Of a DNA stretch of 64,000 nucleotides, positions 26,399 to 35,500 are shown piece after piece. The stretch's first letter is position 1; each line of letters opens with the position of its first letter. A program made the translations under genes and the position numbers. The stretch is from positions 97,236 through 161,235 of the IMG/VR virus record IMGVR_UViG_3300049740_003016. One strand, 5' to 3'. Below the pieces are notes generated by a model. That model was given only the letters and a program-made list of their open reading frames with translations, was not told where the DNA came from and did no database searches. This stretch comes from a virus.

Positions 26399-29050
26399 AT
26401 GGCAGAACGAATTGTAAGTCCAGCAGTTTTCACCAACGAAATCGATCAAACGTTTTTAACGCAAGGCATTTCACAGATTGGTGGTGCGGTTGTAGGTCCA
26501 TTCTCAAGAGGACCTGCATATGCTCCAACTATCGTGAGAAGTCACGCAGAATTAGAAGATTTATTCGGTGTACCAGAAGGAAAATATTATCAACCATTCA
26601 CAGCACGTGAGTATTTAACACACCAAGGTGTTGTTACTATCGTTCGTGTTGGTGCATTGGGTGGATACAAACAAGATAACGCACTTGTAATCAAAGCAAA
26701 GGTAACAGATGTACCGGCAGACTTAAGTGGATCACTCGGAAGTGGGTCACTCGGAGTTTCCGTTGGAGACGAAGTAGTTATCGGTGTATTAGCAAATACT
26801 CTTTACGAAGGTATAGCAGATACATCTGGTTTTGAAGGTTCAAGTATTGATAACGACACATCCGTATTGTACTATGATACAGAGAGTGTCGATCCTGATT
26901 CAGGTGAAGTAGTTTCAGTAGGAAACTTAGAAACAACTCTTTACCTCAGAAAAACAGTTAGAACCGAAGACGAGTTCACAGGTGAAGTTATTGAGAGTGT
27001 TCAAAGTTTGAAAGATGAATTTGATTCTGATTATGCTTTTAACATTGATCCAAAAGAACCAGATAGTCTTCAAAATATCTTTGGTAGAGCAGCCAAGAAG
27101 AATTTAGAACCAGCATATTTCTACTCATATTTCCAAAATTCACAAGAAGATGTTTTCAATAACATCATGTCTGGTGTAAAGTATAAAGTTGAAGTAGATA
27201 CTTCTGACGATACAATGATATTTGAAACACGTGATAGTGTAACCGGTGAAGTTGACGATGATCCTTGGAAACCAGGTGAGGCTGCTTTCAGTTGCCGTCC
27301 TGCTGAAACTCCTTGGTTCAAGTCACAAGAAATCAGTGGAAGACGATATGATCTATTTAAGGTTTGGACAAGAAACATGGGTTCAAGTGCAAATCGTGAA
27401 ATCAAGATTGCTATCTATAACATCAGAACTCCGGGTTCAATTCAAGATACAGATTATGGTTCATTTAGTTTGATGGTTCGTTCATTTAACGATAACGATA
27501 AATCACCTGAAATCATTGAGAACTATGATAATTGTACACTTGATCCAATGAGTCCACGATTCCTTCCACGTGTAATCGGTGATCGTTTTACAACAATTGA
27601 TTCAAAAGGAAAAATCGTTGATTACGGTGATTACGCAAATTCAAGTAATTGGATTCGTATTGAAATGCCTTACGAAAGTACTGCACCTGCAAATGCTATG
27701 CCTTATGGTCATGCTCCATATCGTTCACCACTTGGTGGAATTGACATCGGAACACCAAAGTATAGTTATGCTTCTCAATACTCAAGAAATGTAGGAAGAT
27801 ACTTCAATGGTGCGGTGTTTAATCAAACATCACCTGACGGAATTCTTGAACTTCCACGTTCTGCAAGAGATACATCTGAACTTTTCCAACCACTTCCTGC
27901 TAACCCAGGTGATGCTGGAAGAGGTTTCTACATGGATAAATCAAAAGATTTAGAGTGGGTAGGTTCTTATGTAGAAGAAGTTGACGGAACAACTACCGTA
28001 ACTGAAGTTGATCCAATTCCTGTTAATCCATCTACTGCTGACGAATTGCTTGTAGCAAAACTTCGTAGATTTGTAGTTGGTTTCCAAGGTGGATTTGACG
28101 GACAATCTCCTGCACATCCAATTATGTTAGGAAAAGACATTTCTGAAACAAATGTTCAAGGTCTTGATTGTAGTAGAGAATTTAGTTCTGGAACAAAGGG
28201 ATACAAACGTGCGTTTGCGGCTCTTAGTAACCAAGACGAGTTTGACATCAATCTTCTTGTAACACCTGGTTTGACACTTGATCTACATAGATCAGTTATT
28301 AATCGTGGTGTTGATTTGTGCGAACAAAGAGAAGATTGCTTCTACATCCTTGACTGCGTAAGTGCTCATAATCAACCAGGTCGTGTTGATGATGCGGTAC
28401 AACAAGTTTCTACAATTGATAGTAACTATGCAGCCACATACTATCCTTGGGTAAAGATTATTGATCCAGCAACAAATGTTTTACAACCATATCCACCCTC
28501 ATCACTTATGATGGCTGTGTATGCGGCTAACGACAAAAGTTCTGCTGAGTGGTTTGCTCCTGCCGGTTTAAATCGTGGTGGAATTGAGCAAGCAGTTGCA
28601 GTAATGGATCGTCTTAACTTTGCAGAAAGAGATACACTTTACGAAGGTAAGGTAAATCCGATTGCGGCGTTTCCTGGTCAAGGTATTGTTGCATTTGGTC
28701 AAAAGACCTTACAACGTCGTTCAAGTGCATTAGACAGAGTTAACGTACGTCGTTTGCTTATTACACTCAAGAAGTTCATTGCAAGTTCCGCAAGATTCTT
28801 GCTTTTTGAACAAAATGTTGCATCAACTCGTAACCGTTTTCTTAGTATTGTTAATCCATACTTGGAAAATGTTCAGCAACGTCATGGTTTGTATGCTTTC
28901 CGTGTTATCATGGATGAGTCAAACAATACACCTGACTTGATTGATAGAAACATTCTTTATGGTCAAATCTTCTTGCAACCAGCACGTGCAGTTGAGTTCA
29001 TCATTCTTGATTTCAACTTGACACCAACTGGTGCTAGTTTTGAAGCATAA
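26399..29050 (+). CDS. 18: contractile tail sheath protein (gp18-like)
   Basis: The sheath protein polymerises around the tube and contracts on infection. The N-terminus SPAVFTNEIDQTFLTQGI with GGAVVGPFSRGPAYAPTIV is the conserved T4-type sheath start, and the C-terminal domain includes AAFPGQGIVAFGQKTLQ, VRRLLITLKKFIASS and LFEQNVASTRNRFL. It is 883 residues against 659 in T4; the extra length lies in the middle (about 130-450), corresponding to surface domains. A strong Shine-Dalgarno AAAGGAG precedes ATG 26399, and a UUCG-loop terminator follows. Identification is firm. Confidence 0.95.
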   Translation: MAERIVSPAVFTNEIDQTFLTQGISQIGGAVVGPFSRGPAYAPTIVRSHAELEDLFGVPEGKYYQPFTAREYLTHQGVVTIVRVGALGGYKQDNALVIKAKVTDVPADLSGSLGSGSLGVSVGDEVVIGVLANTLYEGIADTSGFEGSSIDNDTSVLYYDTESVDPDSGEVVSVGNLETTLYLRKTVRTEDEFTGEVIESVQSLKDEFDSDYAFNIDPKEPDSLQNIFGRAAKKNLEPAYFYSYFQNSQEDVFNNIMSGVKYKVEVDTSDDTMIFETRDSVTGEVDDDPWKPGEAAFSCRPAETPWFKSQEISGRRYDLFKVWTRNMGSSANREIKIAIYNIRTPGSIQDTDYGSFSLMVRSFNDNDKSPEIIENYDNCTLDPMSPRFLPRVIGDRFTTIDSKGKIVDYGDYANSSNWIRIEMPYESTAPANAMPYGHAPYRSPLGGIDIGTPKYSYASQYSRNVGRYFNGAVFNQTSPDGILELPRSARDTSELFQPLPANPGDAGRGFYMDKSKDLEWVGSYVEEVDGTTTVTEVDPIPVNPSTADELLVAKLRRFVVGFQGGFDGQSPAHPIMLGKDISETNVQGLDCSREFSSGTKGYKRAFAALSNQDEFDINLLVTPGLTLDLHRSVINRGVDLCEQREDCFYILDCVSAHNQPGRVDDAVQQVSTIDSNYAATYYPWVKIIDPATNVLQPYPPSSLMMAVYAANDKSSAEWFAPAGLNRGGIEQAVAVMDRLNFAERDTLYEGKVNPIAAFPGQGIVAFGQKTLQRRSSALDRVNVRRLLITLKKFIASSARFLLFEQNVASTRNRFLSIVNPYLENVQQRHGLYAFRVIMDESNNTPDLIDRNILYGQIFLQPARAVEFIILDFNLTPTGASFEA

Positions 29051-29073
29051 TATAGTGTAAGAAACTAAAATTT

Positions 29074-29106
29074 AAAAACCCCTCTGTTCGCAGAGGGGTT
29101 TTTTTT
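29074..29106 (+). terminator. rho-independent terminator after sheath gene
   Basis: Stem AAAAACCCCTCTG/CAGAGGGGTTTTT with a TTCG tetraloop and a long T run. Confidence 0.95.
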
Positions 29107-29113
29107 GTGTAGA

Positions 29114-29124
29114 TATATATTTAT
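29114..29124 (+). promoter_or_regulatory. late-promoter-like motif
   Basis: TATATATTTAT ends 5 bases before ATG 29130, immediately after the sheath terminator; no Shine-Dalgarno. Confidence 0.5.
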
Positions 29125-29129
29125 TAGAA

Positions 29130-29831
29130 ATGGATATGTCATTAACAGAAATTCTTCATGAACTTCAATACAAAGAGTTTTGTAAATTTGTAAAAGAAAA
29201 CAAACTTGATAAAGATGAAGTACAATTAAATGAATTTGCGATTCCTGGTAAACTAAAAAAGATTTGGTCTTTTTTGGTGGAACTGAAAAACATAGTAAAA
29301 GTCAAAATGAAAGACTTGGTAAAATTGTTTTTGAATAAAGTTGTTTTTAAGTTCTTCGCAAAAATTAAGTTTAGTATGAAGTATCTGTTTGATCTTGTTA
29401 AAAGAGGATTTAAGGCATATAAGCAGATCATAAAGGCAATCGGTGAATATATAGCAAACACTAAGGTAGGTCGTTGGACAGAAGACAAATTAAAAGACTT
29501 AGACGCATTTTTAGCAAAGCATCCTAAAACTAAAAGAATTGCAGGTTTGGCAGTTGCTGGTATTCTAATTTATATTTGGTTGAATATGACATTCACCGGT
29601 AATGCTGATTATGACTTTGATATGGGTGACATGATTTTGGCACTCGGGGGAGGATTCACTTTATCTACACTATTTGCTGGACCAGAAGGAATGGCACTTC
29701 TTACTTTGTTTGCAACCGGTGTTATAGGTTTATCTTTTCCATGGCCAGGTCCTCAACATTTTCAATTTATAGGAGCAGTTCTATATGGTTCTGCAAAATT
29801 AGTTGGACAGAAATTAACGAAAGATAAATAA
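29130..29831 (+). CDS. predicted membrane protein between sheath and tube
   Basis: The 233-residue protein begins with a leader (MSLTEILHE; LTE7, LHE11), continues with a very basic amphipathic region (residues 40-110) and ends with hydrophobic segments at about 137-155, 167-183 and 187-203. VQLNEF at 31-36 is another possible gp21 site. No family was recognised. A hydrophobic protein at this place is not part of the T4 tail; it may be carried in the virion or act on the host membrane. Both ideas are inference. Confidence 0.6.
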   Translation: MDMSLTEILHELQYKEFCKFVKENKLDKDEVQLNEFAIPGKLKKIWSFLVELKNIVKVKMKDLVKLFLNKVVFKFFAKIKFSMKYLFDLVKRGFKAYKQIIKAIGEYIANTKVGRWTEDKLKDLDAFLAKHPKTKRIAGLAVAGILIYIWLNMTFTGNADYDFDMGDMILALGGGFTLSTLFAGPEGMALLTLFATGVIGLSFPWPGPQHFQFIGAVLYGSAKLVGQKLTKDK

Positions 29832-29899
29832 ATATATTTTTTAATTTACCAACTATTTATATTTGTTGATTGAAAAAATGAACTTTCGGATTTTTAATC

Positions 29900-29909
29900 A
29901 ATATTTATA
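29900..29909 (+). promoter_or_regulatory. late-promoter-like motif of tube gene
   Basis: AATATTTATA about 41 bases before ATG 29951. An AT-rich inverted repeat (TTGATT...AATCAA, about 29867-29898) upstream may end the preceding transcript. Confidence 0.45.
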
Positions 29910-29950
29910 CTAAAAATAATCATTTAACATTAAACTGGAGAATATATAAA

Positions 29951-30442
29951 ATGGCACAAGTTATTTCAACCGAAGAAATGTTTTTTACGGCATTTGAACC
30001 GAAAACAGCAAATCGTTTTATCATGTATATGGACGGAGTACCCGCATACCTTATTAAAAGTGTTACTCGTCCTAATCTTAATATCGAAGTACAAACTCTT
30101 GATCACATCAACATCAAACGCAAGATTCGTGGTGGTAAAGCAGAATGGCAAGATATTACAATGACTCTTTATGATCCAATCGTACCAAGTGGTGCTCAGG
30201 TAGCAATGGAATGGGTTCGTCTTTCTCACGAATCTGTAACAGGTAGAAACGGTTATGCCGACTTCTATAAAAAAGACCTTGTTATCAATACACTCGGTCC
30301 TGTTGGTGACCTCGTTGAAGAATGGACAATCAAAGGTGCTTGGTGTCAAGCAACTAACATGGGAACATTAGACTGGTCAACAAGTGAATTCATGACTGTT
30401 GAACTTACCGTTTCCTACGATTACGCAATTCTTCAATACTAA
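29951..30442 (+). CDS. 19: tail tube protein (gp19-like)
   Basis: The inner tube subunit through which DNA passes. Length is 163 residues, identical to T4 gp19. Characteristic segments are FEPKTANRFIMYMDGVPAYL, IKSVTRPNLNIEVQTLDH, KAEWQDITMTLYDPIVPSG and LVEEWTIKGAWCQATNMG with the closing FMTVELTVSYDYAIL. A CTGGAG Shine-Dalgarno precedes the start and a strong terminator follows. Identification is firm. Confidence 0.95.
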   Translation: MAQVISTEEMFFTAFEPKTANRFIMYMDGVPAYLIKSVTRPNLNIEVQTLDHINIKRKIRGGKAEWQDITMTLYDPIVPSGAQVAMEWVRLSHESVTGRNGYADFYKKDLVINTLGPVGDLVEEWTIKGAWCQATNMGTLDWSTSEFMTVELTVSYDYAILQY

Positions 30443-30463
30443 TCTAAAATTAACCAGTTTAAT

Positions 30464-30494
30464 AAAAAAAACTTCCGAATGGAAGTTTTTTTTT
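30464..30494 (+). terminator. rho-independent terminator after tube gene
   Basis: Stem of AAAAAAAACTTCC with GGAAGTTTTTTTT around loop GAAT, ending in a T run. Confidence 0.9.
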
Positions 30495-30500
30495 AGCCAA

Positions 30501-30511
30501 TATATATTTAT
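30501..30511 (+). promoter_or_regulatory. late-promoter-like motif
   Basis: TATATATTTAT ends 6 bases before ATG 30518; no Shine-Dalgarno. Confidence 0.5.
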
Positions 30512-30517
30512 GATAAC

Positions 30518-30859
30518 ATGAAGTCTGATAAATTAAAAAACCAAGTTCTTTCTATTTTTGAAGAAATTAAACAAGATAAACAAACCGACTTGCAATTAGA
30601 AGGTTTAAAAGGTGCGTATGCTAAGTTGGCAAAGTTTTTGTTACAACAAGTAAAAGCAGGTAAATTTCTTAGAAATTACGACATTGAAGATAATGCAGGT
30701 CGTATGGTGTTCCAAACAGGTAGTGGAAAGAAAATTGTATTCAATGATATGAAACTTGGAGTTACTTTAAACAAAACATGGAAAGGTAAAAAGTCTAACG
30801 AGTTTTTTAATTATAATGATCACAAGGGTATTTTAAAATTTGCTCTTGCTGACATTTAA
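30518..30859 (+). CDS. hypothetical protein with leader helix, 113 aa
   Basis: The N-terminus KSDKLKNQVLSIFEE resembles the shared leader pattern. The remainder is basic with a likely beta hairpin (AGRMVFQTGSGKKIVFND). No family was recognised; it stands alone between a late-type motif and an AT-rich gap. Confidence 0.5.
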   Translation: MKSDKLKNQVLSIFEEIKQDKQTDLQLEGLKGAYAKLAKFLLQQVKAGKFLRNYDIEDNAGRMVFQTGSGKKIVFNDMKLGVTLNKTWKGKKSNEFFNYNDHKGILKFALADI

Positions 30860-30946
30860 TATATATTTTTTTTGAAAAAATTTTTTTCTTGTATATGTAT
30901 ATATATTGGTATATATTATACTTCAATTTAAATAAAGGTTACAATT

Positions 30947-31876
30947 ATGAGTGATGATAAATCAGTAGAATTACCTCCTGAGGTAAAGCAAGCATTACAA
31001 CGTGATGCTAATGAACAAAAACAAGCAAATAAGAATTTGCAAGAAACGAATATAAATCAACAAACTCAGTCGACACAGACATTTACTCAACAAACAGATT
31101 CTCCCAAGAAGTTTGAGTTTCCAAGTGAGGTAGTTGATTTGCCAAGTCAAGGTTGGTTTTATGATCCAACATCTCCATTGGCAAGTGGAAAAATTGATAT
31201 TAAATACATGACTGCACGTGAGGAAGATATTCTTACGAGTCAGAATCTTATTAAGAAGGGTGTTGTTCTTGATAAATTGCTTGAAGCACTTATCGTTACA
31301 CCGAATGTAAAACTTAATGAAATTTTGGTCGGAGATAAAAATGCTATATTTGTGGCTGCTCGTATTCTTGCGTATGGAAAAGACTATAAAGTAAAATTTA
31401 AAGACCCATCAAATAACGAAGATGTAGAAGACACGATTGATTTATCAAAAATCGAACCAAAGGAATTTGATTTTGAACAATATGATCGTGGTTCTAATTT
31501 GTTTTCGTTTGAACTTCCATTTAGCAAAAAAAATATTCATTGGAGTTTGTTAACACACCAAGACGAACAGAATATTGATGCTGAATTGAAAAGCATGAAA
31601 AAGTTTTCAAAGAATAAACACGAAACAACCGAGGTAACTACTCGTTTAAAGTATGTTATCAAAGCAATTGACGGAGACGAAGACAAAACTAAAATCAAGC
31701 AGTTTGTTGATCGTGACCTTCTTGCACGTGATAGTTTGGCATTTCGTGAGTATATTAAAGAAAATACACCTGACTTGGATATGACATTTAACTTTGAATC
31801 GGAAGACACCGGATATACTGAAAGGATGACGATCCCACTTGGGGTCGACTTTTTTTACCCTTCCAGCCGAGTATAA
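30947..31876 (+). CDS. 26: baseplate hub/assembly protein (gp26-like)
   Basis: Residues 1-60 are Gln-rich and probably disordered. From about 62 the pattern EVVDLPSQGWFYDPTSPL, then KYMTAREEDILTSQNLIKKG and DKLLEALIVTP is typical of the T4-type hub protein that works with gp51 in hub and tape-measure assembly. The C-terminal part contains a DIDLSK-like strand region and helical end. Length is 309 residues against 208 in T4. It has an AAAGG Shine-Dalgarno. Its last codons overlap the gp51-like frame at a run of seven T (31850-31856), raising a frameshift possibility. Confidence 0.7.
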   Translation: MSDDKSVELPPEVKQALQRDANEQKQANKNLQETNINQQTQSTQTFTQQTDSPKKFEFPSEVVDLPSQGWFYDPTSPLASGKIDIKYMTAREEDILTSQNLIKKGVVLDKLLEALIVTPNVKLNEILVGDKNAIFVAARILAYGKDYKVKFKDPSNNEDVEDTIDLSKIEPKEFDFEQYDRGSNLFSFELPFSKKNIHWSLLTHQDEQNIDAELKSMKKFSKNKHETTEVTTRLKYVIKAIDGDEDKTKIKQFVDRDLLARDSLAFREYIKENTPDLDMTFNFESEDTGYTERMTIPLGVDFFYPSSRV

Positions 31877-32120
31877 GGTTCAACTTCACGAAGAGATTTT
31901 TAATCTCTCGTATTATAGTCAAGGTGGATTTACACAAGATGTTGTGTATAATCTTCCGATTTATCTTAGAAGATTTTATATCAAGAAATTGGTGGATGTC
32001 CGAAAGAAAGAAAATGAAGAAGCAGAAAAAGCACAAGCAAAAGCAAAGTCTGGTGCAAGAACACCATCTAAACCTTCTACGTCAAGACCAAGTATGCCTA
32101 GTCGCAGAACATACAGATAA
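31839..32120 (+). CDS. 51: gp51-like hub assembly/chaperone fragment
   Basis: The segment AEYKVQLHEEIFNLSYYSQG and YNLPIYLRRFYIKKLVD is typical of the short gp51-like or tape-chaperone downstream frame in T4-type phages. No ATG or GTG opens it: the only candidate is TTG 31839, with AAAGGA about 13 bases upstream. The homologous part starts only around codon 9, immediately after the seven-T run in the preceding gene. So the product may instead be a C-terminal extension of the gp26-like protein made by +1 or -2 frameshifting, as known for tail chaperones of other phages. The C-terminus is Ser/Pro/Arg-rich. Confidence 0.6.
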   Translation: MGSTFFTLPAEYKVQLHEEIFNLSYYSQGGFTQDVVYNLPIYLRRFYIKKLVDVRKKENEEAEKAQAKAKSGARTPSKPSTSRPSMPSRRTYR

Positions 32121-32147
32121 CCTTTCATAAAGTAACTTAAATTACAG

Positions 32148-32180
32148 AAGTCGTATATTTATCAATATATACGACTTTTT
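32148..32180 (+). terminator. AT-rich hairpin terminator overlapping a late-type motif
   Basis: Perfect 11-bp inverted repeat AAGTCGTATAT/ATATACGACTT with an 8-base loop and T run. GTATATTTAT (32153-32162) lies inside the hairpin, and a second TGTATTTATAA follows at 32180-32190 before ATG 32209. Confidence 0.7.
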
Positions 32181-32208
32181 GTATTTATAACCTACACTTA
32201 AAAACAAT

Positions 32209-32511
32209 ATGGAAAAGAAACAATTATCAGAAGAGCAACAATTAAATGAATTTGTTGGAAAAATTGCGGCCGCAATGTTTACTAAAAAAGCAGACAAAAT
32301 TGTAAAAGCAACAAAAAACAATCCAAAAATTTATAATGCCTTATCACAATATAAAAAAGACCTTGAAGATTTTCGTGCGAGAATGAAAAAATTAGGAGTA
32401 AGCAGTTCAGAAGATTTAATAGCTGCGGTTAACAAGGACCCGAATGTTCCAAACATAGAAGATCCAAGAGATAGACGAAAAAGAATAAGACGTGAACTTG
32501 GTCTTGACTAA
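32209..32511 (+). CDS. hypothetical protein, 100 aa
   Basis: The N-terminus has KQLSEEQQLNEF, with LSE and LNE matching the gp21 consensus. The rest is basic and helical (AAAMFTKKADKIVKATKN) with a very basic end (RDRRKRIRRELGLD). No family was recognised. It lies directly before the tape-measure-like gene. Confidence 0.5.
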   Translation: MEKKQLSEEQQLNEFVGKIAAAMFTKKADKIVKATKNNPKIYNALSQYKKDLEDFRARMKKLGVSSSEDLIAAVNKDPNVPNIEDPRDRRKRIRRELGLD

Positions 32512-32527
32512 CTAAAGTAATCAAATT

Positions 32528-35500
32528 GTGGCAGATTTAGATGACATCAAGGATGATTTAAAGGATGTAGTAGATATATCCAAAATGATTTCTGGTGTCA
32601 TGGCAGGTGACGTAGAAACTTCCTTGGGTGGAGTTGATGACAAAGTAAAAGAAATTCAAGGTGCGATATCCGATGCATACGAAACAGGTCAAACGTTTAC
32701 TATTGAAAATACTACATTTGATACAATGCAAAGAATGCTTGGTAATTCACAAACAATACTTGCAAATACAATTCCACTAGCAACTCAATTTACAGAACAA
32801 TTGATGGGTGCATCGGATACGGCAGAAATGCTTACAAGTATTCAGGATGCAGGAACTCAGTTTCAACAACAAAAAGTTGATTTACAAAATGAATTAACTA
32901 CAAATACAGGACTTACGGCAAATAAAGTTGATGAAATACAAGCAAAACTTGCTCAATTTAGTGAAGTTGAAAAATTCCTTCAATCTTTAGAATCATCGGT
33001 GTCTGCAACAAGTAATTTAGATGATGCTATAAATGTTGCGTATGGTTCTATGGAAACTTTTATAGATACTCAAACTACATCACTCGAAAAAGTAAATGCG
33101 TTACAGGATGAATTAAGACGCATAGAATCAGCTGTAACTGATATAAGTTCAAAAACAATTTCATTTAATCCGGTGGTGGATACAAGTGCATTGACAAATG
33201 CTTCGGAAAAAATAAAAGAAATTGAGAGCAATGTAGCAGGTGGTAACATTATGGCAAACCTGGAAATAACAGGTGATAATGAAATAGAAAAATTAAAAGG
33301 GGATTTGGCAGCCGCACAAAACGGAGCAACAGCACTATCAGACGCCGCAAACGATTTTCGTAAAAGTTTAATAGGAGTATCAACAGAAAGTGAAGCACTT
33401 GCTAAAATTGAAGATGCTAGAAAAATTGCAAACCAAACAATAAGTGAAATTACCTCAGCTATGCCATCACAACAAGCCGCAGTAGATTCCGCAAGCAAAA
33501 CACTTGAAATTGAAAAAGCAAGACTTAATGCGTTACCTGCAGGAACCTTAGCATATGAAACACAAAAAGCACGAATGGAAGAAGTGGAAGTAACCCACAT
33601 ACGAGCAGTTAATGCAGTAAAATCCCAACAAGCAGAATTGGCAGAGGTTCAACGATTCGGAAAAGATTATCTTGATCAACAATCCATGTCGTTGGCCAAT
33701 GCGGAAAATATTGCATCTGGTATTGCAGAAATAAAAGGAAATACATCCGATTTAATTTCTGAAACGAGTAATTATCAAACCGAACTACAAAAATCTCAAG
33801 ATAAACTAGATCAATATGGAGAGAAATATCGTAAACTTGTTAAAGAACTAGGTCCTACATTTGATTCAGCTGCAAAAGGAATAGATTCAGCAAAGGAAAG
33901 TATATTGGGTATTGCTGGTAGTATTCCAATATTTGGTGGAATGATAGAAAACAATTTAAGAAAACCTTTTGAAGATGCTTCTAAAGAAATAACATTAGGA
34001 TTGGGAGAAGGATTTAAAGCATTTACACAAGTTATATCAGACAAAGGTTCGGTGACAGATGCAATGACCGCAGGTTTTGAAAAAATGTCACAGGCAATCA
34101 AATCTGCCGGTGCAGCTTTGAAAGCTGCTTTCTCGGGTCCTATGTTATTGATTGGAAGTATTTTGTTGTTAATTGGAATGGCAGTAAAACGATTCATGGA
34201 TTTGGAAGCAAAATCTCTTGAATTTCGTCAAGAACTTGGATTGGCTGCGGATTCAACGAAAGATATAGAATCAGCAGCTGCCGATGTCAATCGTGAATTG
34301 GCAGGATTCGGTGTAACACTTGATCACGCATACGAAGCCGCAAATGCTTTAACCCGTGAACTTGGTTCTACGATGCTCGTTACCAAAGAGCAAATAAAAA
34401 TGGTTTCAATGATGAACGCAGGATTAGGAATATCTGCGGAAAATGCAGTTGGTGTTTATGAAGTATTTAAAAATCTAAGTGGTGGTTCATCTGAAGTTGC
34501 AAAGAATTTGAGTTTGACAACGGTTGCATTAAGTACGGCTGCGGGTGTACCACTTGACGATGTAATGGGTGATATAGCAGGTGCTTCAGAAACAGTTTAT
34601 GCAATGTCACGTGGAACTGGTGTAGAGTTAGCAGTTGCAGCCATTGAGGCACGTCGTTTGGGAACTAACATTGAAAGCATTTCAAGTGCAATGGAACAAC
34701 AACTTGATTTTGAAAGTAGTATTACCAACGAAATGAAAATGGCAAGTATGCTTGGTCAGCACATTAGCATGGATGCAATGCGTCAGGCTGCTTTTGCAGG
34801 AGATCAAGTAAGATACATGGAAGAACAACAAAAAGTCATGGCACAAATAGGTGATCTGTCTGAAATGAATATGTATCAAAGAAAATCAATCGCAGCTGCT
34901 ATGGGCATGGAAGTTGGTGAATTGATGAAAATGCAAACTCAAACCAAAGCATTGGCTGCATTAGAGAACGGAACTGCGGAACAAAGAAAAGCACTTGCGG
35001 AATACCAAAAACAAAGAAATGCGGCTTTAGCAGGAGAAACAAAAAGTCTTGCAGAGCAAGGCATGGAAATTTTAAAACAACAACAAGCAGAAAATGTTCG
35101 TACACGAATGGCAGCCGCATTCAATGAACTGGTAACAGAACTTGGAAGTGTATTATTACCGGTCGTTGAATCTGCAATGAATATTCTCGTTCCAATTGTT
35201 TCAACACTTGTAAAAGGATTCGCAAAACTTTTAGTTGTAGTTGAACTACTAATGCAACCATTTATTTTTATAGGAAATATTATAAGTGCAATTACAGGTG
35301 ATACGGAAGGATTGAAAAAACAATTTGATGGTGTGGGGGCAGCCGCATTTGCTATCGGAGGTATTTTACTGGCCGCATTTACCCCTCTTGGTGGAATGCT
35401 AGGAAAATTTCTTGGAAAAATTCCATTAATCGGAGGTGCATTAGAGAAAGTTTTCTCAACAGGTTCATCTGCCGGAGAAAAAATGTTTGGAAAATTATCT

